Origin: Buddleja alternifolia
Taxonomy: Eukaryota; Streptophyta; Magnoliopsida; Lamiales; Scrophulariaceae
Length of the DNA stretch: 64,000 nucleotides
Assembly (NCBI GenBank): GCA_019426215.1
Contig: CM033402.1
Coordinates: 2,294,001 to 2,358,000 of the forward strand
Direction of reading: 5' to 3'
The notes under the pieces were generated by a model. That model did not search any database and was not told where the DNA came from. It saw only the letters and a program-made list of their open reading frames with translations. Positions 21,768 to 34,331 of this stretch are shown one piece after another (position 1 is the stretch's first letter; the number at the start of each line of letters is the position of its first letter). A program made the translations under genes and the position numbers.

Positions 21768-23933
21768 TGTTAGAATAGTGCCCTGCGAGCCAATCCTAGA
21801 TAGGCTTTCTTTATCTATTCTTGTAATAAACAATTTCGTTTTACATTATATTAATAAAAGGCATTTCTTCATCTTATGTTTATATCGTTATAACTGTATG
21901 ATGAAGTCCCTAGAATTCACACATAGCTATGGGGCTTGATATCTCATTGGATGGATATCATAAAACAAGTTTCTAAGGCTGTGATTTCTAAATACTGTCC
22001 AAGTCATAGAATTATCAAGATGGGACATTGATAATTCGGATAGACTTGCGCCTATGATGCACACTCTTAATTAGAGAATGTCTCGTTTTATAGACATTAG
22101 TGTAGTTGACACAAATGCACATACGCGGGTGCTTGTTGAGAACAAGTTCACTGATTACCCTAACTGAAACTTCCTAAATTGGAATTATTTCTATATATGT
22201 CGAATTAGAAGTTTCTTAATCACGATAGTGCAAGATTAATTCTTTGACTTGAGTCATCACAGTAATCTTGTATATTGACTTACTGCACTTTGACTCCTGT
22301 GCCAGTTCTTTTACAAGGACACATATGGACTGGTGATTGGGTGTAGTGACTCGTATATGGAGGTTGGTGTTGACAACAAAGGATCCATCACTTGTCTAGA
22401 TGAACAAGTGAATTTCCTATATAATTCTAAGTGATTTGACTGAGTCAGTCCTTGGCCAAGGCAAGTAAGTAATTAATTAAGAAATGAGTTTCTTGAATTA
22501 ATTAATCACTAGTCAAACACACTTGAATTATTAAGATTGAATTTATAAGGATCTCGACCAATAAGATTCCTCGATCCTTAATTCAATTGGGAAATTAGTT
22601 GATGGAAGAATCTCACTTGCATGGAATGCGCGATTGGAAAGGTTCACTTTGAATCGCCTACATCTAGGTCTTCAAGATAAGTAGCTAGAAACTTTTCTTT
22701 GATTTATGGGTATCTTATATTTAATGGAGATTAAATAATAAGATGGTTAATTAAAAGTGTTTAATTAATCGAGACAATTTAATTGTCCAAATTAAATCAT
22801 AAAGGTTATGAACCCATTACTAGTATGTTGGTGAACCTAAAGGGTCACACACAATACTCGGACAAATCCATTTCTTAATTAAGGAAATTTAATTCAAAGT
22901 AGTTGAGTTAATATATTAATTAATTAGATTAATTAATTAAGACTTTTATTTATTCAAGTGTTGGATAAATAAATTAATTAAGTTGATAAGATCAATTTAA
23001 TTAAGCTTAAGTCTAGAAAGCATTTAATTTAATTAGAAGTGACTTTTATTAATCTAGTATGGTGGATTAATTATTAAAAGACTATTTTATTAAGTCTTGG
23101 TCGAAAATTTGGTGGAGGAAAATAATTAAAGAGTTTAATTAATTTTCTTCTAGAAGGAAATAAGATTTCTTGGAGAGAAAGGAAACTAATTAAAATAGAA
23201 GAGTTCTATTTAAATTAATTAGTCTTCTATTCCTACATGGAAAAGGATTAATGTATAAGAGTTCTACATGGGAAAGAATTGCAAGAACCTAGTTCTATAT
23301 ATAGGACTAGTATGGAACGAAAATATGATGATGACTTTTGAAGCCAAAATTTTTGTTCCTCTTGCATAGAAAAATCGTTTCTCTCTCTCTCCTTCATATA
23401 GTGTTCTTGAGTTCTTGATTATTCATCAAGATCTTGAATTCAAGAATTCTTCCAAAATACTTAGAGAAGTAATTTTTGCTTTCACCTTAATCCCATACAC
23501 TATTCCTTAGAGTTAGAATAAACGTTTATAGATCAACCTAGCTAAAGATTATAAACGAGTGGGTATCCGGGGTGTGGATCAACTTTAGAGGAGAAACACT
23601 TGGGTCTCTGAAGTGAATCAAGAATCCGATCAAAGACGTTTTTGGTGGAGGAATTCGAAATCTACATCAAAGGGAAAAACGAAGGAGTTGATTCAAGGAA
23701 CGAGAAGCAAGCTAGGGAGCTTACGTTAAGGAAGAAGAAACTCTTCGATTTTTACGAAAAATCGAATAAGGTAAGATCTTCTTTATTAAAGCTTTAAATA
23801 ACAAATCAAAGATGCGCAAGCCTATGATACGTGATAAGCCCGTAGGATTAATAAACTCGCATGTTTAAATCCTAGAAACTAAAATTTTAATTTTCCGCTG
23901 TGCTTAGTCGGGCTATATGTATATTTCCCAACA
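21768..23933 (+). repeat. 3' LTR of the young copia element
   Basis: 2166 bp, almost identical to 14009-16169. Differences are scattered single bases and small indels, for example near 22125, 22161, 22423 and 23290-23315. Confidence 0.95.
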
Positions 23934-24414
23934 AAAATATCATAAGATATTATCACTTTAAAAGTTTCAAGCACAAATATTGATCGAACATATTATTAAT
24001 CATGTAAAAGATATAACCATATCAATTCAATAACTAATATTAATAAAACTACAAATATGAATAGTATTACGAGTAAAACCTATTAAAAGTTCAAATTAAA
24101 AAAGAATAATAAGATATATATATTTCAAATTAAAAAAGAAATAATATATATAGGTGGTGGGGGTGCGGTTCGGTTTTTAACACTAATTTTGAAACCAAAC
24201 CACATAGGACGGTGCAATTTTCATTTAAATTTTAAACCACGATTTACTTAAAAAATTGACAAAAACAGTACGGTACGGTCGGTTCGAACAGTTTTTCTAA
24301 ACCAAGGCTCACCCTTAATTTTATATAAGTTACTTACAAATCACAATAACTCCGAGTATTTTGTCAATATGATGCGACCAATAGCGTCCAAAACTATCAA
24401 TGTGGAAACATGTA

Positions 24415-24821
24415 GGGTATGTTTGGTTATGTTTTCAACTCATGTTTGGTCCAAAATCCCCACCAAACAATGTTTGGCTCACACAATATTTGATCAAAAA
24501 TACACTACTTTTTTGGTTCAAAAAAAACATAATAATTATTTTCCATCTTTCTACACCTACTTTGTCCCTATACTCCTCTCTATGTGCTCTCTCTCTTCTC
24601 TCTCCTCTCTATCAGACAAAAGTTTCATGATTTGACTGCTACAGTAACTTTTGTTTCCTCTGAAAATAAAACCAAACATTATCTCACCAAAAAAACACAC
24701 CAAAAAACCAACTTCCAAAATAAAACCAAATACAATCTCATCAAACACGCACGTGTCCCCATAAATTTCTCACCAATAATTCTCACCAAAATACCATCCC
24801 AAAACATAACCAAACATAGCC
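24415..24821. mobile_element. PIF/Harbinger-like MITE
   Basis: The 407-bp element begins GGGTATGTTTGGTTATGTTT and ends in the inverse, CATAACCAAACATAGCC. The 3-bp repeat GTA flanks it at 24412-24414 and 24822-24824. A sibling in the opposite orientation lies at 720-1022. A C/T-rich stretch near 24580-24615 makes spurious open frames on both strands. Confidence 0.75.
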
Positions 24822-25327
24822 GTAGTTATTGGAAAACTGTAAAATTAAAAATACAAAACCCGTTAAGTTCAAAAAATCAAGCAATACAAACACTGCCTCA
24901 ATAACAACTATATTTACATCTCGCAAGATCGTCAATTTGTCAGCTACTTGTTCTCGATTAGGGCTGAAAGATGAACCAAATTACTCGATACTCGACTCGA
25001 GCTCGTTCGCTAAAAACTCGTTTGAGCTCGGTTCGTCAGCATATCAAACCAAGCAACAACATTTTGTGTTTGATAAATTTTAAAGCTCGGTTCGATTAGT
25101 AAAAATTGATAAAAACATGTACAAGAAAGTCAAACTACTCGAGCTCGACTCGTGTTCGGTTCGATTAAAGATTGTTTGAGCTCGGTTCGATTAACCGTCA
25201 AACATGCTCAAACACAAATTTTGAAGGTCTATTATAATTCAAACAAGTTTGAACAACAATTCATTCGGCTCGACTCGACTCATTTACACCCCTATTCTCG
25301 ATTGTGTTGAGACTTATTCAGCTAGTG
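24822..25327. other. Intergenic DNA with GCTCGG-rich repeat remnant
   Basis: No gene. From about 24990 to 25290 phrases such as GAGCTCGGTTCG and CTCGACTCG recur on both strands, which looks like a decayed transposon end. Confidence 0.35.
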
Positions 25328-25330
25328 GGA

Positions 25331-25776
25331 AAATTGCATAAGACCCCCCTGTGATATGCAAAACTTGCACCAAACTCCCCTGTATTAATTTTTTTGCGAA
25401 TCACCCCCTTGTGTTATTTTTTATTCTGCATATTTCCCCTTTTTTGGTTTTTTCATCATAAATGTCAATCCAAATGCATTTTTGATCCAAACATGTTTAT
25501 AATAGTTAAATAATTTAATTTAGGTGGATCTAGAACATTTATGATGAAAAAAAAAATACTAAAATGCATTTTTCCCCTAAACATGTTTATAATAGTTAAA
25601 TAATTTAATTTAGGTTGGATCTAGAACATTTATGATGGAAAAAAAACACTAAAAAAAATTGAAAAAGGGGGAATATGCAGAATAAAAAATAACACAAGGG
25701 GGTGATTCGCAAAAAAATTAACACAGGAAAATTTGGCGCATATTTCGCATATCACGGGTCTTATGCAATTATCCCT
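25331..25776. mobile_element. Inverted-repeat MITE upstream of SLU7
   Basis: Left arm GGGAAAATTGCATAAGACC pairs with the right arm GGTCTTATGCAATTATCCC. Pairing continues through AACACAAGGGGGTGATTCGC and its complement. The centre holds a direct repeat of about 85 bp (AACATGTTTATAATAGTTAA at about 25492 and 25584). The target duplication is imperfect (CAGCTAG against CAGTTAT). Confidence 0.65.
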
Positions 25777-26033
25777 CAGTTATTTGGGTGGTTTTTAATT
25801 TTTTTTATCGGCCCTAACTCTGAGCGACACTTGAGGTCCAGTAAGAGAAGCTAGGCCAAGCCCAATTTACAGAGGCGGTTACAATTACATGTTCGAACGG
25901 AGAACGGCAAAAGAAAAAGAGCCTAAAAACGCAAACAAAACTATAAATTAGGCGCGGCTCCGTCGCCCGTCGGATCGAATCTCATCTGTAATTCGCTCTT
26001 CAGTTGTTGGGGTTCAAAATCTGCAATTCAATC

Positions 26034-29000
26034 ATGGCTACGGCTTCAGGTACTATCCGTTATTTCCAATTTCAAGAAATTATCGTCGTAATCCCTAATT
26101 TTGTTTCGATTACCGCTTTTTTGTTAGCTGGACGGCGATTTTTTTACATCGATTTCGATTTCCTTTGCTTATTGATCGATTTTTGTTACTCGATTAAGTT
26201 ATTAACCTATTTAATCGGACAATAAAGGAAGATTAATGAAATTCGACCGAATTAGGGTTTCATGACTCGTATCTCTGACGATCATGTTCTGTAATTCTTG
26301 TGTTGATAAGTTAGGGTTTATATTGGATTATTGATGTTGAATTTTGTGGTTTTGGATTTGCAGGGGCGTTTAAGTCTAGGGAGGATCATAGGAAGCAGCT
26401 TGAATTGGAAGAGGCGCGTAAAGCCGGTCTAGCACCTGCTGAATTGGATGAGGATGGAAAGGAAATTAACCCTCACATTCCACAGTATATGTCCTCTGCG
26501 CCGTGGTATCTTAATGCGGAGAGACCGGTATGTTTACACGAGTATATTCAGCTGCTCGTTTTCTGCTAGTTGTTGTTTCAATTTGAGGGTTTTTAAAACC
26601 TGAATATAAGAAACTAACAATGTGATGTCTGTTGTTGGTGTTTAGAGTTTGAAACATCAAAGGAAGTGGAAATCTGATCCGAATTATACCAAATCGTGGT
26701 ACGACAGAGGTGCAAAGACTTCCATGCTGACAAATACAGAAAGGGTGCTTGTGAAAAGTATGTCGAACACTCTATCATGTTTAATTTTTCACTTATACTT
26801 GTGATTGCTCAGATTCTATTGTCCTCATACTGTCTGCATTTGTGCTCTCTCTCCTTATCCATATTCAATACTTTTGTGGTGGTTATCACTGGGGAATCAT
26901 AGCTAGTTTGTTCGATTTCTATATTAGCTATTATGGCTGGCAGAGAAAAACATAACTAATTGTTTGTATAAGATAGTGGTAGGAAATATATATATCTATT
27001 TTCAAAAATTTAATATGGTCGGATTTCTTTATAGATATAGGTTTAGCATTGAACATGTTTTGTGCTTGGTACAGCTGCGGAGCTATGACACATGATAAAA
27101 AAGCATGTGTGGATAGGCCCCGCAAATTGGGGGCAAAGTGGACTAGCAAAAACATTGCCCCAGATGAGAAGATAGAAACCTTTGAGCTAGATTATGATGG
27201 AAAACGAGACCGTTGGAATGGTTATGATGCAGCATCCTATAAACACGTTATTCAGAGGTATGAAGCCAGGGATGAAGCAAGAAGCAAATTTTTGAAGGAG
27301 CAACAGCTGAAGAAGTTGGAGGAGAAAAATAGTAATCAAAATAAAGAAGACGGGGTTAGTGATGATGATGAAGACAATGAGGATTCTCTGAAAGTTGATG
27401 AGGCCAAAGTTGATGAGAGCAAGCAAATGGACTTTGCAAAGGTTGAAAAGCGTGTGCGAACTACTGGTGGTGGTAGCACTGGAACTGTTAGGTATGTTCA
27501 TCATTCATATATTAGTTCTCATCTACTATCTTTTCCGAACATATATTAGAATTGGTTATGGGTTTTTAGAAGTCAGCTTTGTCCAGTACCTATTATAAAA
27601 TATCGTAAATGTTAGATTAAGATTCAGCTATAAACCTTGGCCTTGTTTATGGGGTTGAAAATTGAATTTGTGCGCTTGTTGACTCTCCTTGTTTTTCTTT
27701 ATCAGGAACTTGCGTATTCGAGAAGATACTGCAAAATATCTTCTTAATCTTGATGTTAATTCTGCTCACTATGACCCCAAAACCCGTTCTATGCGTGAGG
27801 ATCCTCTCCCAGATATGGATCCAAATGAGAAGTTTTATGCTGTAAGTATATTTTCTGCTGAAAAGTGAGATGGGTTTATTATTCTTCAGTGGTTGTGTAT
27901 ACAATAGCAAGCTGACATCTTATTTGTGAAAAATTCTAGGGAGATAATCAAAATAGAGTGAGTGGTCAAGCTTTGGATTTCAAGCAGCTTAATATTCATG
28001 CTTGGGAAGCATTTGAGAAGGGTCATGATGTTCATATGCAAGCGGCTCCATCACAAGCTGAATTGCTTTACAAAAGCTTCAAGATCAATAAGGAGAAGCT
28101 GAAATCTCAAACTAAAGACACTGTCATGGAGAAGTATGGCAATGCTGCTACTGAAGAAGTACTTCCAAGGGAACTTTTGCTCGGTCAAAGTGAGAAAGAG
28201 GTTGAATACGACCGCGCTGGAAGAATCATAAAAGGACAGGTATGGATTAGCAGTCTTCTCCACACTTCTTATCTTATTTCTTGTCCATTTTACTTTTGTT
28301 GTATGCTTCTGTGACAATGTGAATCATAATTGTCTTAAGAGTTGTTTGCTTAATATTTTATGCTGCTGTATCCCAGTGAATTCCCCCATGCAATTCTTCA
28401 TTTTTGTTGTCTTACTACTGCTTTCTCTATTTGCTTTCCTTATTTTGTTTTCCACTGGGGTGGTGGGCTGGGTAGATGTCTTCATCAATTGTTATTTTAC
28501 TTTCTCTAACCCTCGCCAGAATGTTGCATTTTCATGTTATTTTTTGAATTCATTTATAATTTTCTTTACGGGGGTTGGGGTATAGTATGGGCTTGAGTTT
28601 GTTGCAACCATCTTGCTAAATTACCTGTCGATCAAAAGTGGATGAGCTGTTAAAGCATAAAAGGTAAGAAAATTATAGACAAAAACATATTGAACTTCTT
28701 TATAAAATCTTCGTGCGGTCTAGAACAGAAATTTGTTTGCATTCTGTTTATCTTTTCTTAGTGGACCCCTCTTGTGAATGGAGTTTACCATGTTGAGTGA
28801 ATTCTTCGCAGGAGACAGCCCTCCCTAAGAGCAAGTATGAAGAAGATGTTTACATCAACAACCATACAAGTGTGTGGGGTTCGTGGTGGAGGGATCATCA
28901 GTGGGGTTACAAATGCTGCCAGCAGACAGTTAGAAACAGCTATTGTACTGGTGCTGCTGGTATTGAAGCTGCTGAAGCTGCAGCAGATCTTATGAAGGCT

Positions 29001-30266
29001 AATATTGCCCGTAAAGAAGCTACTGAAGGTAAGGTCCTCCCTTTAAATACTTACATGAAGCATGTTCTCGAGAATGTTACAAGGTCAAAGGCTGAGACTG
29101 ATCATGATCTATATATATGTGCTAATTCGAGAAATAGTGATGTAAATTGTTCACAATTCATGTCTCCTAAACCCTCAATTACAGCCTTCCAAATAAGAAC
29201 TAGCTAATCCATGGGTTACCATGTACTAGCTTCTGTGTAACAAGACGTACATAGTACTAATGAAGCATGGTTGGCATAAGAATTTAGGACCCATCTTTAT
29301 TTTGTAAAGAAGCGTTGCATCAATATTTCTAGCGCTTATATTCCTCCCCAACCAGCCCACACCCCCCCCCCCCCCCCACAAAAAAAAGGATAAAAATATT
29401 ATTATTAATAATATAATAATAATGATAATAATTGGAGAAAATAGTGCTTCAATGATGGAAGGAAGACGTCCTTGATTGTTTTAGTTAATCCTTTTCTTTG
29501 TTTTTCTTTAATCTTGTGGTGATCCATTGGACTATCTGCACAGATAAATGGAGGAAAAACATACATACATATATATATATATATAAAGTGAAATACATAT
29601 GATAAAGAAACTTTCTTTTGTCATGGTAATGTAATATTGGAGGATGCAAGCATCGGTAATGTTAAGCCTCCATGTCGTGGGCGTGCATCCTCCTTTGTAA
29701 CAGCTACATTGCTGCTACTTCTCATATAAACATTGGTCTAGTGTCTGAAATCGCATTTTTGAAACAGAAGCACCTGCGCCAACTGAGGAAAAAAGGCTTG
29801 CTACTTGGGGAACTGAAGTACCTGATGATTTAGTTTTAGACGAGAAAAAATTGGCGGCAGCCCTTCAAAAGGTGATTTCTCTAATCTAATTCTATCCATT
29901 TGTTGCATCCTTTGTTATGCAAAATTTGGTAGTTGGTGATTTGAATTGCATCAGCTTGTGGTTTATGTAATTTGCCGTATACCGTCCGGAAATGTTAAAT
30001 GATACCTAAAAACTTGGGTTTTCTTGCTTTCCTTTAGGAGGATGAGAGGTTGAGAGAAGAGAGGGATGAAAGAAAACGGAAATATAACGTCAGGTGGAAC
30101 GATGAGGTATGTTTATTCATATACCATTTAGTTGCTTCGACTTACAAGTATGCTTTATGAGCTGTTCTAATCATTCTTTGTCTTGCAGGTCACTGCTGAA
30201 GACATGGAGGCTTTCAGAATGAAGAGGGTCCACCACGACGACCCGATGAAAGATTTCCTACATTGA
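26034..30266 (+). CDS. SLU7: SLU7 pre-mRNA splicing factor, ten-exon gene with a frameshift
   Basis: Coding exons are 26034-26049, 26364-26527, 26646-26757, 27075-27491, 27706-27841, 27940-28239, 28812-29028, 29768-29871, 30038-30106 and 30189-30266, all with GT-AG borders. The product would be a full-length nuclear SLU7: [13 protein letters not shown] start, CCHC knuckle [11 protein letters not shown] in exon 4, an acidic stretch (SDDDEDNED), the conserved [15 protein letters not shown] in exon 7 and the C-terminal KDFLH. Exon 3 lacks one base at 26720-26723: two T where the paralogue and the family need three. As written the frame shifts and would stop early. All other exons are clean, so an assembly error in a T run is plausible; a real recent lesion is the alternative. 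A TATA-like ACTATAAATTA lies near 25940. Confidence 0.85.
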
Positions 30267-30743
30267 AACAAATTGCGAAGAATAATAGTGCAATTAGTTA
30301 TTGATAAATTCACGTTCTGTAATGGGTATGACCTGAAATAGCGAGAGGAATAGGTGAACTGTAAAAGAACTATTTGCTTGTTGTGCTCTTTAACTTTTAT
30401 GTCATTATAAGAATTGAAGAGGTAAGCACTGTCGTTGTCTTGTGGATTTTATTTTTATTTTTGTCTACTTGTATGTGTTGTAAAGTGTTAACTTGGGTAT
30501 TGATAAGAGTTGTGAACGTGACAACTTCGCAATTTTGCTGTATTTTGTGGGCTAAAATGTTCTTAGATTGGAAATTATTTTTTTCAATGAAACAGGTTCC
30601 ATGGTACCGTAATAGCATCCAAGTTTAATCAAATTCATTAGTTTCATGAACAGTGTCTTTAATGGTTCTTATTTTGGTCATAGAAAACCACCTCATTTTG
30701 TTTGTTGATTTTCATCCAGTTTATTGGCAATCTGTATTAGATT

Positions 30744-31318
30744 CTCTGTTAGTAAAAACTCATATTTTATCCGTATAATACACGTATGTACATATAATTG
30801 AAAAATACTTTTGTTTCCCGTATGAATTCTGAATGTAATGAATAATGCTCGTACTTTTGAGTTAAATCGTTTAGTACACGTACTTTACGTATTATATATA
30901 ATAATCGACGAATAATACTCTAATTTTGGCCAAAATGTATATTTTTTAATTTAAAACTTAAAACTTATTATTAATTTTTATAAACACTAATTGATTATTA
31001 TACAATTAAAATCTCTGAACATATAATTTATCAAATTATTAGTTATTGTCAATTAATGACTCATATAAAATATTATTTATATAAATTAAAAGAGAGTACA
31101 TGTAATAAATCTTATAAATTTATATAAAACTAAGTTATATTCTTACTCCCGAATAGTTAATTTATGTCCGTATTATACTTGGACTTCTACGAATTCGTTT
31201 ATTTCGCGTTCCCGTACTTTTTAGCTGAATTTTTCATCGTAACTTTCAATAAAACTTCATAATATACACGTACGTATTACATGACAAATTTTTTCCGTCC
31301 CGTATTTTACTAACTATG
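30744..31318. mobile_element. MULE-like MITE, sibling of 9656-10217
   Basis: 575 bp; begins CTCTGTTAGTAAAA and ends TTTTACTAACTATG. It is flanked by ATTAGATT at 30736-30743 and 31319-31326. The interior matches the 9656-10217 element in order (CGTATAATACACGTAT, CCGTATGAATTCTGAA). Confidence 0.75.
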
Positions 31319-31579
31319 ATTAGATTAGTTTCGAAATATTAATTAATGGTGCATTAACTTGCTAACAGAGAATTTTATTTAATTTCAAATGTACTTTACA
31401 CAAAATCATACATATGATATCAAGATAAATAAAACCCCTAATCCTTACTGGCCGACTTTAGGTATAATTTACAAGGTGAGTGGGATTGCACTTGTCATGT
31501 ACTTTGTTATAAAACAAATAAATTATCCTCGAGTCAAATCAAACTAAGTTCGACTAAAATATCCCAAAAAACGCAAACG

Positions 31580-32143
31580 CTACAAACGACGAGCTAGCTG
31601 CATTTCTTGATGGTGCATATCAGCCCTGAATCTAGCTATAAACTCCTCAGCCCTTTCATTAATTCCATCCATTTGTGGTGAAGCCAATACCATTGACTCC
31701 CACATATCGTCTGCACTAACCATACTTCGATCATCCACCACACTTCCATCTTCGTGACTCGACTCCGGCCTTCCAATCGTGTGATCAAGACTACTTGATG
31801 GCCGCGATTTATCCTTCTTGCCTTCTTCTTGTTCTACTGCTGCAACTAGTGGATGAACATCCAAAACGGGTTCTATAAACAGCTGATCGACGAACACAGG
31901 AGGCGGTCTTCTATAACTTTGATGATGAATCAAAGTGTGGGGATTTGGCTTCTTGTTCTTGAATCTCTTGGGCTGGATTGAAAGTGATGAAGGCCAGCCA
32001 AGTTTCTTGGAAGTTTTGTAGGATTTGTTTTTGGGTTTTTTGATTGGCTTTGATCTGTTGAGTTTGTATAGTTTGATAGGAAGTTTGTTTGTGAGTAACT
32101 TCCACACTTTTTTTCGACGGAGCAGTCTCATCAAAGAAAACAT
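31580..32143 (-). CDS. DUF761 family protein
   Basis: A single-exon frame of 187 residues. The C-terminus NERAEEFIARFRADMHHQEM is the hallmark of the plant DUF761 (cotton-fibre-expressed) family, whose molecular function is not established. The N-terminal half is very basic (Lys and Arg rich, about 1-70), followed by a Pro-rich then acidic, Ser-rich middle (about 105-150). No signal peptide is evident. A TATA-like CCTATAAACTAAC is at about 32218-32230 on the minus strand, about 80 bp before the ATG. The start at 32143 is the first ATG and gives a usual family length. Confidence 0.85.
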   Translation of the reverse strand: MFSLMRLLRRKKVWKLLTNKLPIKLYKLNRSKPIKKPKNKSYKTSKKLGWPSSLSIQPKRFKNKKPNPHTLIHHQSYRRPPPVFVDQLFIEPVLDVHPLVAAVEQEEGKKDKSRPSSSLDHTIGRPESSHEDGSVVDDRSMVSADDMWESMVLASPQMDGINERAEEFIARFRADMHHQEMQLARRL

Positions 32144-32221
32144 GAGGAAAGTTGGAGATTTAGAGGTTTCAAGAGAGAAGAGATGGATAATATGTGGGAG
32201 AAGTTATGCATGAGATGTTAG

Positions 32222-32229
32222 TTTATAGG
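32222..32229 (-). promoter_or_regulatory. TATA-like box of the DUF761 gene
   Basis: TATAAACT on the minus strand, about 80 bp upstream of the start codon, a normal plant spacing. Not tested further. Confidence 0.4.
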
Positions 32230-32230
32230 T

Positions 32231-32842
32231 GTTCTTTGCTAGAGAATCTATGTGGGGACAATTGTATTTTAAATAGTTGCTTGTTACTTAGTAGTATAAT
32301 AGTGCTTGATTCCTACGCTAATTACTCCCAAAAAATGATCAAAAGCTTATGCCACGTTTATTTATGTTTTTGAATTAGAATTCTGAAAAAATTTCGAGGA
32401 ACGTGTGAAAATGATGTGATGTATATTGTGTTTGTTTATGATTTTAAAAAATGGTTGGAAGTTGTAAAATATGTCAAGTCAATAATGGTTAGTTAATATG
32501 TGATGTATTAAATAATTGTAAAATTTGAAAGAGGAGGAGAAAAATATTACTGGCGTAAATGATTATTAATTATTTTGTGAATTGGCGGATATAGTAATTG
32601 ATAATTAGTTACATTGAGGATTGAAAAAGTAAAATTGAGAAAATGTGAATTTAAATGAAAATAATCTGTCCTGTGGTCTTTCAAAATTTTGTGATTTAAG
32701 ATGATGAAAATGAATTTCAAGAACATAAATAAACATAGCAAGTGATTAAATTTGGATTATAAACTTCTTTCTAGTTTGGTTAATATAATTGGATTAATAA
32801 AATATTTGTGGCTCGGTTTGTGTGTTAGACAAAGATTCATTG
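32231..32842. other. AT-rich DNA upstream of the DUF761 gene
   Basis: No gene or clear repeat is seen. Confidence 0.35.
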
Positions 32843-33008
32843 GGAAAATTCTTGTGTGTGAGACCCAAATACATGTACCAAGACACAACAAAAATAATAA
32901 AAAAATGTATATTTAATATAAAAACAAGTCAAACATTTTTTAATTATTTTTTGTTGTGTCTTAGTGCATGCATCTGGGTCCAACACTGGGTGTATACAAG
33001 AATTTTTC
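32843..33008. mobile_element. Small MULE-like MITE
   Basis: A 166-bp element with inverted ends (GAAAATTCTTGTGTGTGAG against GTGTATACAAGAATTTTTC) and an inner stem (AAGACACAACAAAAATAAT). The perfect 9-bp repeat GATTCATTG lies at 32834-32842 and 33009-33017. Confidence 0.8.
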
Positions 33009-33017
33009 GATTCATTG

Positions 33018-33580
33018 ACTATTTTATCAAACTTCATCCAGTTCGATAGCCTTCTTCGAATCAATCAGCCTCTAATTAATAATTATCATTACGTATGAGT
33101 TATGACTAACTTGAATTCAACCAAACCCGATTCAAACTAAAATTTTGCTAAAAAAAAGGACTACGAATAGGTTAGTTTTTGTCTAATGCAATACCATGAA
33201 ACGGATCTATCATATTAATATGAGATTGCAAATCAATGGAGCCCAAAATGGATTGTGAGGAACTTAAAGTAACTTGTACTTTGGTAAATTTGAAGGTTTA
33301 TTACTATCAAAATATTAGAATCTTTACGGATCAAACCTTTTTAGAATAGAATGTGCTAAATGTCGAATAAATGCCTTTTTTGCTTCTTCGTTTGCTGCTT
33401 GAAAAGCAACTACCAGTCTACCACTTTCCAACGTGTAAAGATTCTTCTACATTGCTTAGAACTTACGCAGGTTCACTCCACGGCAACTAGTCAGTGCCAG
33501 AAAATTCTTACACGGGGCTTTGAACACCAAAAAAATTTTTGGATAATATCACGTCAGTAGTGATATAATCATTATATTAT
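33018..33580. other. Intergenic DNA
   Basis: No gene or element recognised. Confidence 0.35.
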
Positions 33581-34331
33581 GGGAATTGTTAAAGACACTT
33601 CAACTTTTATTATTGACATTTCGATTTTTGTTTCATTTTGCCAAAAGGACAAAATTATTAAAGATAATTTCTTTTATACATATTAGATTTATTTAGTATC
33701 AACATATTAAAATCAATTTTATGTAGAAACATGAATTGAGATAATGTAAAGAATGTGATTGGCATTTACATAATATCTCAAACTTCATCCTGCAATACAT
33801 AGATAAATTTATCGAAAAATAATAAAAAATCTACTTTATATGTGCTTTATTACCTCACAAAACAGAAATGTTTGGTTCTGGATTGCTTTGAAATAATTTG
33901 AGATATTAGTTTTTCTAGAAAAATTAGTTCATTATATATTTTCTACCATTTGTAATATTATTTTGTGTTTATGCATGATTTGTAGTGTCTGCAATTGAAA
34001 TGGATGACAATGAATAAAAATATTTCTGATTTTTGAGGTAATAAAATACATATAAAAATAAATTTCTTATTATGTTTCGATAAAGTTATCTAAATATTAT
34101 AGGATGAAGTTTGATGTCAAAATGTAAATGCCAATACCATTCATTATCTTCATTCATGTTTCGACATAGAATTGATTTTAATATGTTTAAACTAAATACA
34201 TTTAATATGAGTAGAAGAAATTATCTTTAACAATTTTCTCCTAAACAATGAAGGGCTCTTTTGTCCTTTTGACAAAATAAATAAAAATTGGAGTGTCAAT
34301 AACAATAGTTGGAATGCCTTTAATAACTACT
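33581..34331. mobile_element. MULE-like foldback element
   Basis: 751 bp, and almost the whole element folds on itself. The left end (AATTGTTAAAGACACTTC) and right end (GCCTTTAATAACTAC) are inverse. Inner blocks near 33721-33790 (ATGAATTGAGATAATGT, CAAACTTCATCCTG) are matched in inverse near 34100-34170. The 9-bp repeat TTATATTAT flanks it at 33572-33580 and 34332-34340. Confidence 0.75.

Larger units (their letters stand above)
14009..23933 (+). mobile_element. Ty1/copia LTR retrotransposon, nearly intact
   Basis: The element is 9.9 kb, with 5' LTR 14009-16169 and 3' LTR 21768-23933. Both LTRs begin TGTTAGAATAG and end TTTCCCAACA. A 5-bp target duplication AAAAT is at 14004-14008 and 23934-23938. 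Between them lie a tRNA-iMet primer-binding site, a leader of about 1.7 kb, gag, pol and a polypurine tract. By eye the LTRs differ by only about 4-5 substitutions and a handful of 1-2 base indels in 2.16 kb, which implies a recent insertion. It sits inside the hAT-like element 13230-24318. Confidence 0.97.
13230..24318. mobile_element. hAT-like non-autonomous element split by a copia insertion
   Basis: The left end AGGGGTGATCGCGG and the right end CCAAGGCTCACCCTTAA are approximate inverses. Both ends are followed inward by GGTTTGGTTT/GCGGTTTT-type subterminal repeats. An 8-bp repeat, TTTTATAT, flanks it at 13222-13229 and 24319-24326, as expected of hAT elements. Without the copia insert (14009-23938) only about 1.2 kb remain, with no transposase. 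The short frames at about 13318-13575 are not recognisable. Confidence 0.6.
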
